A stretch of DNA of 64,000 nt from Apostichopus japonicus (Eukaryota > Echinodermata > Holothuroidea > Aspidochirotida > Stichopodidae), in NCBI RefSeq assembly GCF_037975245.1, contig NC_092583.1, positions 14,423,264-14,487,263 on the forward strand, read 5' to 3'. Numbering within the stretch: the stretch's first letter is position 1; every line of letters begins with the position of its first letter. Made by a program: the position numbers and the translations under genes. Of the stretch, positions 46,401 through 55,900 are shown piece by piece. Under the pieces are notes generated by a model. The model was not told the origin of the DNA. It worked only from the letters and a program-made list of their open reading frames with translations, and did not search any database.

Positions 46401-49400
46401 CTCACTTTACCCATGGTGGTGCACTGCAGATAATATCATACATGTAGTTTATGATGGCTCACATTACCCATGGTGGTGCAGTGTAGGAAATACCATGTAT
46501 TTATTAGGACTAACTTTACCCATGGTTGTGCAGATAATATCATACATGTAGTTTATGATGACTCACTTTACCCATGGTGGTGCAGTGTAGGAAAATACCA
46601 TGTAGTTATGATGACTCACTTTACCCATGGTGGTGCACTGCAGATAATATCATACATGTAGTTTATGATGACTCACTTTACCCATGGTGGTGCAGTGTAG
46701 GAAATACCATGTAGGCTATTATGACTACATTTGCCTACTGTGATGCATATTGGAGTGTGTTCATATGGTTGTCTATGATGGAGTAGTTTGTATAAGACAG
46801 GAATTGAAATATTTCCAAGTTTTACCTGTTGCTGCAAGGACACAAACCAACCCTCCCCCTTCTCCCTCCCTTCTGACCTCTGACTCACATTTTCATCCAT
46901 GTTGCTGTATAAATTGTCTTCCATAATATCCCATGCTTCTTCTCTTCCAGTGGTGGGATTGGCCGTACAGGTACATTCTGTACGGTGTATTCAGCAGTAC
47001 AGGACATCAATAGTGGTAGAGGCATTACAGATATACCGAAAGTGGTGAAAAATCTACGAACACAAAGGAAATGGATGGTGTCTGAAAAGGTGAGACATGC
47101 TACCTCCTTGTTCCTTTCGCTTATGATGTTCAACTTCTTCCCCCTTACACTATTAACCTATTTGCCCCACAGTACCATTCCTTGCCTGATCATCATTCTT
47201 ACTCTCTCATCCACCCTGGGCATGTATCTATCCCCCCCTCCCCTTCCCCTCCCCTCCCCCACAATACTGGTGGTGAATATTTCAATGTTCATATCAGTGT
47301 CAATGGGCAGAATCAGGGATGTAAGTCTTCCGGATTTTTACGGAAATCCGTTTTTTTTTTTAATTCCAATAAGTCTTCCGTATTTTTACGGAAATCCGTT
47401 TTTTTTTTAAATTCCAATAAAGTTCCACAAAATTGTTCGAATATCAAAGACAAAACGCGGCAAAAATGCCTGGCCCGTTGTAGCAAGCTAACTTCAATTT
47501 TCACTCATCGATCACTCAAAATACCATTTCCAGTTTCGCATCATCGCATGGCACTGTACAACATTGTGCCATGTGAATATCGTTGCGTACGTGCGAACTT
47601 CAAATCGCTATAGCTCATTTCTGTCGTTGAAAAACCTTGCCTATTCATGTTGATTGGACTGCTAATTAATATCTTCGTAACTGCTGGTGCTCGACATAAG
47701 TTTTGGAATTAACGCTTGTGATATTTGTGAGCGGCGGAAATCTACGGGATACGCATATGAAAGTCGATATTTGTGATCGCATTCGAATGTGAGACTGTTT
47801 TTTATTCCGTAGTTCGTTGCGACGTATTCGTAACTTTGAGCTAGCCTAACATAACGATAGTGTGTAAGTAGTAAGAACTAGGGGTGAGATGTGTTAGCGC
47901 TAATACTTCTGAGCTAGCCTAACATAACGATAGTGTGTAAGTAGTCAGAGCTAGGAGTAGGATGTGTTAGGACGGCATTCACCTGGGGTCTCCGAATATT
48001 TTTTCCGGTTTTTTTTGGGGGCTGCACTTACATCCCTGCAGAATGAATATAGATTCCCTCCTCTACTAAACCTGTCCCCACCTCTACCCATCACCTCCTA
48101 GACATGTCCTCTCTACCTCTCTTACATACTGGACATGTCCCCTTCTTCACACATGATATCATGAACACGTCACTCCCTGAACCAATCATGTACCGACATT
48201 TCCCATCGTCCTCATCACATGCTGGATGTGTTTCCTCTTCACCACCACATACTAGAAATGTCCTATGTATCCTAACACATACTAGAAATGTCCTATCTCT
48301 CCTAACACATACTAGAAATGTCCTGTCCCTCCTAACACATACTAGAAATGTCCTGTCCCTCCTAACACATACTAGAAATGTCCTATCTCTCCTAACTCAT
48401 ACTAGGAATGTCCTATCTCTCCTAACACATACTAGAAATGTCCTATCTCTCCTAACACATACTAGAAATGTCCTATCTCTCTTAACACATACTAGAAATG
48501 TCCTATCTCTCCTAACACATACTCGACATGTTCCTTCTTTCTCATTGGTTAAGAGACATGTCCGGTACTTCACTTCTCATCGTATGATAGGCATGTACCC
48601 CTCTTTCCTTCCACTCATCACATGCTAAATATTCCCCATCCTCCCCAATCAAGTACTATATTTTATCTTATATACAAACATGAAAATCAAGAAATGAACA
48701 AAAACTTTTTCTTTGTGTATTTTTTTTTACAACCAGGAGCAACTAAAGTTCTGCTATGAAGCTGTACTGTGCTATGCACATCAAGTTCTTGCCAAACGTA
48801 AGTAGCAGTTGCTGCCTTTTACTTTGTTTCATCTTGCATTTCTGTAAACTGTTGAAAATGATTATTTGTCAAACCTGTAATCCATCAATGCTGTCAAGTC
48901 AAGCTGTTGCTAATTTATCAAAATTTTCTCGACTCGTTAGCAAACGCAAGGGCTCAGGTTTTAAACAAAAGCATATATGTGCCTGTCTGTAAAACCTGTT
49001 TTTTTTATGAAGTCAATGTATACTTCCTTTTGAAAGGAAGTCTTTTTGTTTAATTTGTTTTGTTTTGGGTCTTTTGGGAATGGTTTTTTTTTTTTTTAGA
49101 TTAGGGGGAGATTTATTAAGTTTGGTTCTGGTAAGTTGAGATAAATATCAATCAATGAGAGAATAACTCCATATTTAATATGGATATGATTATTTGGTTG
49201 GTGATCATGTTAGAGTGATGAAAAAAAATATTACTGAGAAATAAATAAATAAATAAACAAATAAATAAATAAACAGACAGACAGACACAAACAAACACAC
49301 AAACTAGGAAGAAGAAATGAGCAAAACAGATTCTTAAACAGGAGACCTAAACAATCCCAGTTCAACAGGAAAAACTAAAAGAAGAAACAGTTCAACCTTC

Positions 49401-50704
49401 TTGCAAAAGGATTTATACTTTATTTAATAAATGAAATATTATAAAAAGCTTCTATTTCAACAAGAGAGAGAGGGAGATAGATTGACGGTTTATTGTACTC
49501 ACCGTTGTTTCTAATATAATAATAATAAATGCAAATTTATACAGCGCCATTATCCAGAGGAAACCAATGCTCAGTGGCGCTAATTGCTCAGGGAAGGCAG
49601 TCAAAAATAGATAAGTTTTGAGTCTGTTTTTGAAAATGTTAACGCTGGGTGCTGACTTGATGTGCAGTGGAAGTGAGTTGAAAAACTGTCTGTTATTCTA
49701 TCTGTTATTGTCTGAGCATGTACGCAGGACAGTCAAATATTTCTTTTCACATAGAGTGAAATTTGACGTCCCTCTTAACACTCCAGAAGTCCTACCCGTC
49801 AGCCCTGGCACTCTTGAATCTATTGACGGTCAGTGATATAGTGCAGGGAGAACACTTATTTCAGCTGTGTAGGCTTCTGAATGTGCACAGAAAAAAGGTA
49901 GACATCATATCTTTCACTTTTGTCAATTTCCCTTTAAACTTTTGATTTTTTTGTCCTTCAGGCGGTATTTTCACTAAAATGGCAGGCACCATGTCCCCAC
50001 GGCCTGCTAAGAATGCTCCGTCTAGACTCAATTCCTTTGACGTCATCATGGGAGCCGATTCCGTTCAAAGTCTACAACACAGTATCTCAAAGCTCAGCGT
50101 GAAACCGACAGAGGTCAAAGTGGACCCCTCCGGACAGGAAGAGGGTACCACTGCAGAAGGAGAAGACGGAGGAGGAGGAGGAGCTGCCTCTCTCAGTGAG
50201 GAAGTGTTTAGTACACCAGAACCTGGAAATGTTGACCCCACTGTTCCCAACCAGGAAGAGGTATCTGTAAATGTAGCGGGTAACCACGAAAGTGAACCCA
50301 ACGAGATAGAACAGATCTCAGAGCAGGATATCCAGGCATTAGCTCCAAAATCGACATCTGTCACTGAACTGCTTGCGAGTAATTTGGACGATTTTTCCGT
50401 AAATGCGCAGAGATTCGTTCCTCCCGACGTCGTGGAGTCAAACACCATCCCGCAGAGTGCGCAGCAGGCTGCCAGCGAGGTCGACAGTAGCGGTGTCTCG
50501 CAGAGTGTGCTGCCCTCTATACTGGAAGATTTGACCCCGCAAAACTTTTCAATCAAGGACGAGGAGAAACAGAAAACGAAAAAGTTTACTAAAGAAGATT
50601 TTGACAATAGGAAGAATAATCTGGGTGCACCGGAAGGTGGCTTAGGCGATCCGTTTAACTCTCTGGATCCTCTTTGGTCGATGAAAGGTCCAACGGAGAA
50701 GTGA
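22406..50704 (+). CDS. PTPN23: HD-PTP / PTPN23, Bro1-domain tyrosine-phosphatase-like protein, complete, 22 exons
   Basis: Exons: 22406-22492, 25003-25077, 25905-26032, 26435-26693, 26998-27213, 28052-28156, 28802-28940, 29687-29867, 30826-30968, 31647-31738, 33196-33397, 33658-33818, 34532-34683, 35748-35935, 36906-39859, 40590-40686, 42493-42689, 44417-44607, 45939-46043, 46951-47089, 48737-48797, 49962-50704. Phases agree throughout and give 2204 residues. Start MEAVPRM equals that of human PTPN23. Order: Bro1 domain (about 1-390; EQACILYNLGALHAVLGA, GQAQECLLEKSMQDNRKS), coiled-coil V domain (about 391-705; MEAHEASSMYSEEKAKLL), Pro/Gln-rich region (710-1694), PTP domain (1695-1957) and tail ending NSLDPLWSM. 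In the family, HD-PTP binds ESCRT-0/-I/-III and drives endosomal sorting of ubiquitinated receptors, with little phosphatase activity. The protein is longer than the human one (1636) mainly in the linker. Introns carry satellites, two SINE copies and transposons. A poly(A) signal AATAAA lies at 51368-51373; another at 53625-53630 could extend the 3' UTR. Confidence 0.97.
22903..23377. repeat. Inverted-repeat (foldback) element in HD-PTP intron 1
   Basis: AGTATTGCGAAGTTCGG at 23100-23116 is matched by its perfect 17-base reverse complement at 23361-23377. A second, slightly diverged reverse copy (GTGTCCGAACTTTCGCAGTAT) lies at 23339-23359, and another forward copy of TTCGAAGTTCGGACAC begins near 22903. 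So one motif occurs four times, two in each orientation. No target duplication is visible. It may be a foldback or decayed MITE. Confidence 0.65.
23980..24341. mobile_element. hAT-like non-autonomous element (MITE), 362 bp
   Basis: The element begins CAGTGGCGTAGG and ends CCTACGCCCTTG, imperfect inverted ends. It is flanked by a perfect 8-bp direct repeat CTTTAAAC at 23972-23979 and 24342-24349. Inside are G/C runs and two copies of a CCTTAGATGCAATTTGGTGC-like segment about 80 bp apart. It has no coding capacity. It lies in HD-PTP intron 1. Confidence 0.92.
31020..31280. repeat. Dispersed repeat fragment with GATCCTAGCAGGATC palindrome
   Basis: A GGGCTGACGTTTAGATCCTAGC start followed by AGGATCCTCTTCAGAGG resembles the edges of common invertebrate interspersed repeats. 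The core ATCCTGCTAGGATCTTCTTCA recurs at about 34758-34780 in another intron of the same gene. The class is not established. Confidence 0.4.
32421..32760 (+). mobile_element. tRNA-derived SINE, copy 1 (HD-PTP intron 10)
   Basis: The head carries a perfect RNA polymerase III A box, TGGTCAAGTGG, and a B box GGTTCAAGCCC about 40 bp on, in a tRNA-Ser/Leu-like context. A tRNA-unrelated body of about 240 bp follows and matches copy 2 at 42757. The 3' end diverges after about 32727. It is in sense orientation to HD-PTP. Confidence 0.85.
33830..34440. repeat. Complex tandem repeat in HD-PTP intron 12
   Basis: A unit of roughly 80-110 bp containing CTCATGTCCAAGT, ACAAGGGTGACCCACTAACAGG and AAAGCTTATGGAATGGTAAC is repeated about six times, with shorter reiterations of CTCTCAAGGTACCTCATGT inside it. 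It begins almost at the exon 12 donor (33819). Confidence 0.88.
36906..39859 (+). CDS. PTPN23: PTPN23 exon 15: giant Pro/Gln-rich linker exon
   Basis: A single 2954-bp exon encodes residues 710-1694, about 45% of the protein. It is low-complexity Pro, Gln, Ser and His, with an 18-residue polyglutamine tract (mixed CAG/CAA codons, 38195-38248, Q1140-Q1157). Before it lie many NQQQ/LNQQQ and PINQQ reiterations. Near the end, TKDLLSSSPEGGSPL (from about D1515) matches the DLLSSSPES segment before the PTP domain of human PTPN23. The vertebrate linker is Pro-rich and binds ESCRT and endocytic proteins; the strong Gln expansion here is a difference. The human-like start APQRPFAPKP marks the boundary with the V domain. 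Confidence 0.95.
39930..40570. repeat. Tandem repeat in HD-PTP intron 15
   Basis: A unit of about 115-125 bp (GTGGTGAACTCT, AGTGTTCTGTGTGACAGTTTG, AACTCTTTGCAGTATTCTATCAG, GAACTCTTACAAATGTTCC) is repeated three to four times with divergence and ends just before the exon 16 acceptor at 40589. Several units contain TTTGCAG, which resembles a splice acceptor. Confidence 0.85.
42757..43182 (+). mobile_element. tRNA-derived SINE, copy 2 (HD-PTP intron 17)
   Basis: It has the same head as copy 1, with A box TGGTCAAGTGG and a canonical B box GGTTCGAGCCC. The body is nearly identical through the GCCGGTTTGTGGCTGCACCC and CCCCAGGAGAGATT segments. It continues into a TGAACAAGACCCT/AACAAGGCCC repeat and an A-rich tail at 43155-43182. 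It starts about 65 bp downstream of the exon 17 donor. Confidence 0.88.
45939..46043 (+). CDS. PTPN23: PTPN23 exon 19: phosphatase-domain exon ending at the catalytic Cys
   Basis: It encodes GIPEKASDLLQFVSQVQ and onward to LPIVVHC, where Cys1890 is the nucleophile position. The intron splits the next serine codon (AG/T), so the signature HCSGGIGRTG spans exons 19 and 20. The previous exon ends in WPE (W1853-E1855), which occupies the WPD-loop position. The last 25-30 bases of this exon plus the donor are the seed of the tandem array in the next intron. Confidence 0.95.
46030..46290. repeat. 55-bp tandem array derived from the exon 19 3' end and splice donor
   Basis: The string TATAGTGGTCCACTGCAGGTA, partly inside exon 19, recurs with small changes. 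The CAG-GT junction appears at GT positions 46044 (the true donor), 46099, 46154, 46209 and 46264, an exact 55-bp period. Alternate units differ (GCGGGCCACTGCAG versus GTGGTCCACTGCAG), giving a 110-bp higher-order unit. Confidence 0.93.
46300..46720. repeat. Second tandem array in HD-PTP intron 19
   Basis: Units of about 50-60 bp carry ACTCACTTTACCCATGGTGG, then TGCA(C/G)TG(C/T)AG and ATACCATGTAGTTA. The ACTTTACC...GTGGTGCACTGCAG core is visibly related to the exon-end-derived array just upstream, suggesting that one expanding array has diverged. Confidence 0.88.
46951..47089 (+). CDS. PTPN23: PTPN23 exon 20: P-loop remainder of the phosphatase signature
   Basis: It completes HCSGGIGRTG (H1889-G1898) with the phosphate-binding Arg at 1896, followed by AVQDINSGRGITDIPK and LRTQRKWMVSEK. 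Classical active phosphatases have Ala two residues after the Cys; this gene has Gly, and human HD-PTP (from memory) has Ser. The next exon continues EQLKFCYEAV, keeping a Gln in the Q-loop position. Weak or absent catalysis is expected but not shown. Confidence 0.95.
47314..48038. mobile_element. DNA transposon-like element, 725 bp, with 13-bp perfect inverted ends
   Basis: The ends are CAGGGATGTAAGT and ACTTACATCCCTG, a perfect inverted repeat, flanked by direct repeats CAGAAT (47308-47313 and 48039-48044). Inside, a 60-bp segment containing the hairpin CGGATTTTTACGGAAATCCG is duplicated in tandem at about 47325-47425. A segment of about 78 bp (GAGCTAGCCTAACATAACGA and onward) is duplicated at 47837-47970. 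It has no transposase. It lies in HD-PTP intron 20. Confidence 0.85.
48225..48535. repeat. 30-bp minisatellite in HD-PTP intron 20
   Basis: About ten units of CACATACTAGAAATGTCCTA plus TCTCTCCTAA repeat with period 30. Because 30 is a multiple of three, one frame stays open and reads as THTRNVLSLL repeats. I read this as an artefact, because no splice signals or family support a protein. Confidence 0.93.
49500..49850. repeat. Probable interspersed repeat (ATTTATACAGCGCC type)
   Basis: The segment starts with an AATAATAATAAATGCAAATT run and TATACAGCGCCATTATCCAG, a beginning shared by a widespread class of marine-invertebrate interspersed repeats that I know in general form. Only one copy is in this window, so it cannot be confirmed internally. 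It is in HD-PTP intron 21. Confidence 0.35.
49962..50704 (+). CDS. PTPN23: PTPN23 exon 22: C-terminal tail
   Basis: It encodes the last 246 residues. DSVQSLQHSISKLSVKP corresponds to the DVPISSIQATIAKLSIRP segment of human HD-PTP. A long acidic Ser/Pro/Glu-rich (PEST-like) stretch follows. It ends in DPFNSLDPLWSMKGPTEK, matching the human DPLSLLDPLWTLNKT terminus. Conservation of both ends argues that the tail is functional, not read-through. Confidence 0.95.
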
Positions 50705-53700
50705 AGAAAAATACTGTCGTTATTAACAGAAAGGCCCAACAGAGAAGTGAACAATACTGTCGTTATTGACAGAAAGGTCCAATTGAGAAGTTATTTACAG
50801 AGCCATTTCACTTTGAGTGGATTGTGTAAAATTGACACACCTCTAGTGGAAGAGAGTATCCTGACCGTTGTACCGTATATATCTATAATGGGTTAATTGT
50901 GTGTCAAAGTTCATTTGGCCATGTCCAGGTATATTATGTTCTGTTTTTGACTTTCTGATCGTAGATACTAAAAACAAACGTTCAGGGTCATCTTGCTTGT
51001 TCCCCCCCCCCCTTTTTTTTTCTCCTCATTCTTCGTTCAATACCCTACATGCCATATGCTCCATTGTTATGAAATTTTTTTTTCTATATTCACACAATCT
51101 GTCGCAAATGCCAACTCATCATGAAGCAGGGGCAAGGGCAAGGGTTGAGGGATGAGGGGGGAAGGATGGTGGTTATGCAGGGGAGGGGGGGTGGGGTGTT
51201 GGTCTTCAGGGTTTGTAAAATGTGCATATACTGGATGAGTATATTAATACTGTTCTGAAAGGAACAATGGCATTTTTAAAGAATGAGTAAAACAGCATGT
51301 GTTTTTTAATTATTTAATTCTTGAAAGATTTTAAATATAAAAAAATATTGATCAGTTTAGTTGTTAAAATAAAAGTAAATGGCTGAAAGGAGGATATTGA
51401 ATTCAAGAACGTTATCGGAGACATTACATTGAGTTGTGGAAAAGTTTTTTTTAAATTTTATATGTTGATGAATCCTCCAAGAATCATTGTTACTATCATT
51501 GGAATGTTTGGTGTCTCATAGAAATGAAATACACAATTTATATATCACTGTATCTCATGTAAAAAAATGATTATTTTTTTGTACGCTGTACTTTGGTTGT
51601 GATTTGGTGATGTTATGGTTAGGTATGCTATATGTATATGGAAACCTGTATCAGAGCATGTAAATAATTTAAAGAAATGTTTTTGTTTTTTTGCTCAAAA
51701 TGTATTTCATCAATGCTGCGCACTAGAGTTAAGGATCTTTAGAAAAGCAGTTCCAGCTTCTATTCGAGGATTGCTTAGTTTGACTTTGCCTCTGTCCAAG
51801 TCTTATGTTTTAGAAATGAAATATGTAAGGTTGTATCTGAATGTTTGACAGTCTTATACTTTCATCTGTCTGTGTGAATGAAGGGATCATAAAGGTTTGC
51901 CTTCTTAAGAATGGTCCACTATCGGTACTCAAACATGGCACCCTAGTGGTACTCAAAAATGGCACCCTAGTGGTACTCAAGCATGGCTTCCTAGTGGTAC
52001 TCAAACATGACCCACTAATGGTGCTCAAGCATGACCTACTATTGGTGCCCAAGCTTGGCTAGCTTGTGGTACTACTAAAGGCCACCTATTCTACTCTAAC
52101 ATGGCTTCCTAGTGGTACACAAACATGGCTCCCTAGTGGTACTCAAATATAGCTCTCTATTGGTACTCTAACAGCTCTTGTGTGGTACTCAAAACATGGC
52201 TAGCCAGTGGCAATCTAGCATTGCCCATATAGTTGGTACTGAAAAACGGTTCATGAGTGGAACTCAAAACATGGCTAGCTAGTGGTACTCAAACTGCTCT
52301 ATTGTGGCACTGAAACATGGCTCACTAGTGTCACTCAAGCATTGGCCCTCTAAAGTGTGATTTTTTAAGTTGGTAAGATGCAAAGATGGTTCCATGTAAT
52401 GTTAAGCCTGTTAGATTCATAGGCAATGGAAAAGAAGGGGGAACAGAAAAAAATTGGGGGGTTGGGGGAGGGGGGAATTAGGGTACTAGACTATATGGGT
52501 ATATCAATTGTTGATTGCTTTGGTCATTTCTTTACATTGCATAAATAGCCTATATGGGTCACCGGAACAGATTGTATTCTATTTATCTTTATGGAAGGAA
52601 AGACAATGAAACAAGAAAGAATCCCAGTCAGTTACACAGAGTTATAACATGGGATAAAATTACATCCTCCATATTAAAGGAAATGTCGGTTGATGTCGCG
52701 GAATCAGTAGTATAACCAATTCAAGAAGGGTTGTGGGAATGGGAATAGGTCGAGCCGTATTTTGTTGTGTAGGAGGGGGAAGAGGGGGGACAGAGCTGAA
52801 GGAAAGAAAGATGATGGAACCATGCAGCCACCCCGCTTTGGTTTTGCTGTTGAAAAAGGCATGATGGCTGGCATACCAATGTTATGTACTTCTCTGTCGA
52901 TAAAGGAATCATTTGGTCACTTAATGTGCAATAATCCAGTTACACATACAATTATCTTTGGATATTGGAAATATTGTTTATATAATCATATCTAAACGGG
53001 GATAAACATTTTAACTTTTGTATGGCTAGTGTGTATTATCTGCTTTGTAGCCCAGTAAGGGCAGTGATCTCAATAAGCATCCAAAGATAATCAAATTCGA
53101 TTGTTTGATTTACATGTTTCTGTTTTACAAATTTGTTGATTGCTAACCATACCCACTAAACTATAAAGACGTACGGGTACCATTTTTGCCACTTGTCACT
53201 GGTTTTACCTTCCCTGCCCATCCTCACCCTCCCACTCTCCTCCATTCCAATCCTATCCCCTCATCCTGCCCTACCCCCCCCCCGCCACTGTCACCAGCCC
53301 CACCCCTTGCTTAATTGAAAAGACATTTATCTTGTTGGTTAAGCGGTCTTGCATGCAGTATTTGTGCATCTGAAGAGGATGCTACATCCACATACGTAAG
53401 ATGTGTTGAGGTATGGGCGGAGGTGGAGGGGGGGGGGGCAGTGGAGGGGTGATAGTTGGGTTGGTGCACTCTATTCCCAGCTTGCCCTCCCATTTACCCG
53501 TTCATCATATCATGTCTGTTGTTCAGTGGCCTCAATTTTACTGACGAAAGATTAGCGATTATTTGACTCAGTGTCTGCAAATAAATCGTGTAGAGTATAG
53601 CATATGCTTCAAATACCATCAAAGAATAAAGTTTGTTTGTAATTAATCAAAATGAGCGTCATTTTACGGGCTGAGTTATTTACTTAACTACGGCTTAAAT

Positions 53701-53830
53701 GATTGGGTACTTTATTAAATTTATTAAATTTTATTAAATTTAAGAAACAAGCTAAAGCAAGTAAGGAACAAACAAGAAACACCAATTAAATGCAGATGTT
53801 GGTAATTACAGGGAAATTCACTACATGTGT
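50705..53830. other. HD-PTP 3' UTR and spacer to the fibrinogen-related gene
   Basis: No gene is seen. An AATAAA at 51368-51373 gives a 3' UTR of about 0.65 kb; a second at 53625-53630 is possible. The stretch also holds the CTAGTGGTACTCAAACATGG tandem array and several G/C runs (51002, 51180, 52465, 53275, 53430). Confidence 0.5.
51905..52350. repeat. Tandem repeat, about 25-30 bp unit, downstream of HD-PTP
   Basis: The unit CTAGTGGTACTCAAACATGG with short spacers recurs about fifteen times with substitutions and small indels. Confidence 0.88.
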
Positions 53831-53833
53831 TCT

Positions 53834-53941
53834 TATAAAACGCTCAAACGTCGGATGAATTCTTTACATTCAAGATTTTCCGCTCTCAACAGAAGTTAGC
53901 GAAGAGAACTAAACGTTGATCCAGCGATTGATTTTTTTAAG
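53834..53941 (+). promoter_or_regulatory. TATA box and probable non-coding exon 1 of the fibrinogen-related gene
   Basis: TATAAAA at 53834-53840 is followed by a 100-bp stretch ending TTTTTTAAG before a strong donor gtaagata (GT at 53942). The start of transcription would be near 53865. A matching acceptor, gttcgtgtccag, lies just before the ATG at 56674. This is an inference from signal spacing; cDNA would be needed. Confidence 0.5.
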
Positions 53942-54654
53942 GTAAGATAAGTCATACTATTGCCCTTTAGTAAATGGGAACCAAGGAAGTAGGGTAGGGT
54001 GGTAGCGGAGAATGAGGGGGTCATGTTGCTATCATTCATTATTTACGAATAAATCGAACTGATTTAACTAGGTGAATAATATACACCGTGCGCAGGAATC
54101 TGAGGAAAAAAAAAAGATATTCACCGATCAGTATGGTAGGAAGTCATAGCAAAGATAGAAAAGCTTGTACAGCACCAACCTATCATTGCATAACGTAGAT
54201 TTGAGCAGGCCCGGAATATCCTCAGCAGACTGAAAAGATGGCGGTATTTACATTTTTAGGTCGAGAAAAAGTTTCCTTTTTGAATTCTAATATATTTCCA
54301 TAAACTGATATTTTTGGGGGGTGGGGTGGGAGGGGGATTTCCAGCTTTTTCTATCGTCGTTAGAATAATTATTCTTTCTTCTGTTGAAATAGGACCGCGT
54401 GTGATAAATTTCTTATGATTTTGGTTTATAGGTATAACAAGTAATCGCCAGTGGCGGAGATTTCTTGTCAGAAGTGGGGGGGGGGGGGGGGTTGCAGGCC
54501 ATTGATGAAATAAAAAGTCATAACTGCTGGCTCACTATCTAAGTGGAGCGCCACCATAAGTTGGCGCGAAGTGCACAAGAATTTTTTGGCAAATATTGCC
54601 TCCCAGATTGCAGAAAATGGCACTGCACAGGCCTTGAAAAGCTGCATTTAACCA

Positions 54655-55900
54655 GGGGCGTATGCAGGATTTTCTAACCCGGGGGGCGCGTATTACTATC
54701 TAAGCGGAGCGCCACCATTGGTTGGCGCGTAGCGTACAAGCAAATTTCTGGTTTTGGTACCCCCAGATCACCGGAAATGGCACTTCTCGGGCTTGAAACT
54801 GACCAACCATATGTACACTTTTGCCTGGGAACCAAATATTTTTCCAAATACTTTTTTTCTCATCTATAAACTTTTTGAAGATTGTCACCAGTCACACATC
54901 ATGTTCGACTTCATCACATATCCTGTGGGTCATTGCTTTTGTAGGTGATTCTTCATCGCGGCCCACAATATCCGTCAGCCCCACTGTTCAGAATTTGAAA
55001 ATTCACAATTCTCGTGAATAAATTCATTTCAAAACATACCCATAATGTTGCACAAAATATCATCTATGGACAACCGATATAGAAAAACCTCCTTCAAACC
55101 CTAACAGACGGGTCAAAATTGCACGAGTATGATGAAGTATGATGAAGAATGTTGGTTAGGGAATTTTCGAAAATTCAGACGGCTACTAAAAAATTTCGTT
55201 GAAGGAAATAAAAATATACCAGATATTTCCGAAACCGAACACTACACACATCGACAGTTTTGACCATGGGCGCAGATCAGTCTTGGATAATGGTGGGGAC
55301 GCGTGTCTGTTCTATGACACAAAGCGAAGCGCGACCATGGGTTCGCGCGTAGCGTACGATTTTTGGGGGCAAATATACCTCCCAGATCGCCGGAAATAAC
55401 ACTTCCCAGACCTAATGATGCTCCTAAACCTCCATAAGTTTTAGATCTCATGGCTTAGAAATTTAGTTTGGAGAAATACATGGGCGTCTGCAGAAAGAAA
55501 ATCAGGGGACAAATAATCCAAGTAGACTTTTCTATATACGATGGGTCTGGGGTCCTCTCCCAGAAAACAAATATGACTGCCGCAAATGCGATTTCCGTCC
55601 TATATTTAACAACTGTGGATAAAATACAATAAAATGAGAACTGCTGCATGTCATTTGCACAATGCTGGATCAAACTGCGCCAACGTTCAATACAGGGGAA
55701 CTTGAAATGCAGCTGTTGGTCAAGACAAATTGGTGGGGACACGGTATATCATGTCCAAACTACTGAAAAAGTTGGTGGGGACGCGTCCCGCTGTCCTCAC
55801 CAGGATCTGCGCCCATGGTTTGGAGGCTGTTTATCGTGGAACGCCATTTTCATGCTCACTGATATGATGTGATATCTGCTGTTTGCTTTACAAATTCGAA
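54655..55900 (+). mobile_element. Interspersed repeat family X, copy B
   Basis: It is the close match of copy A (12492-13711), interrupted at 55264-55818. Shared landmarks are GGATTTTCTAACCCGGGGGG, the CGGAGCGCCACCAT motif, CACATCATGTTCGACNT, CATACCCATAATGTTGCACA and the ACAAATTCGAA end. The unbroken CCGAACACTACACACAT near 55230-55250 is the empty site for the hAT-like insertion in copy A. Confidence 0.8.
55264..55818. mobile_element. Nested DNA element, 555 bp, with 15-bp perfect inverted ends
   Basis: The ends are CCATGGGCGCAGATC and GATCTGCGCCCATGG. Copy A of repeat X has the intact site (GACAGTTTTTGAGGCTG), whereas here the flanks read GACAGTTTTGA and TTTGGAGGCTG, an imperfect duplication of about 6 bp. 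Internally it holds a diverged GCGCGACCATGGGTTCGCGCG segment related to repeat X. Confidence 0.85.

Noticed and set aside
48104-48628. 174-codon open frame with THTRNVLSLL repeats
   Set aside because: It arises from a 30-bp minisatellite whose period keeps one frame open; the sequence is intronic in HD-PTP.
50065-50754. 229-codon antisense open frame over HD-PTP exon 22
   Set aside because: It is a shadow of the real exon, caused by low stop density opposite Ser/Glu-rich codons.
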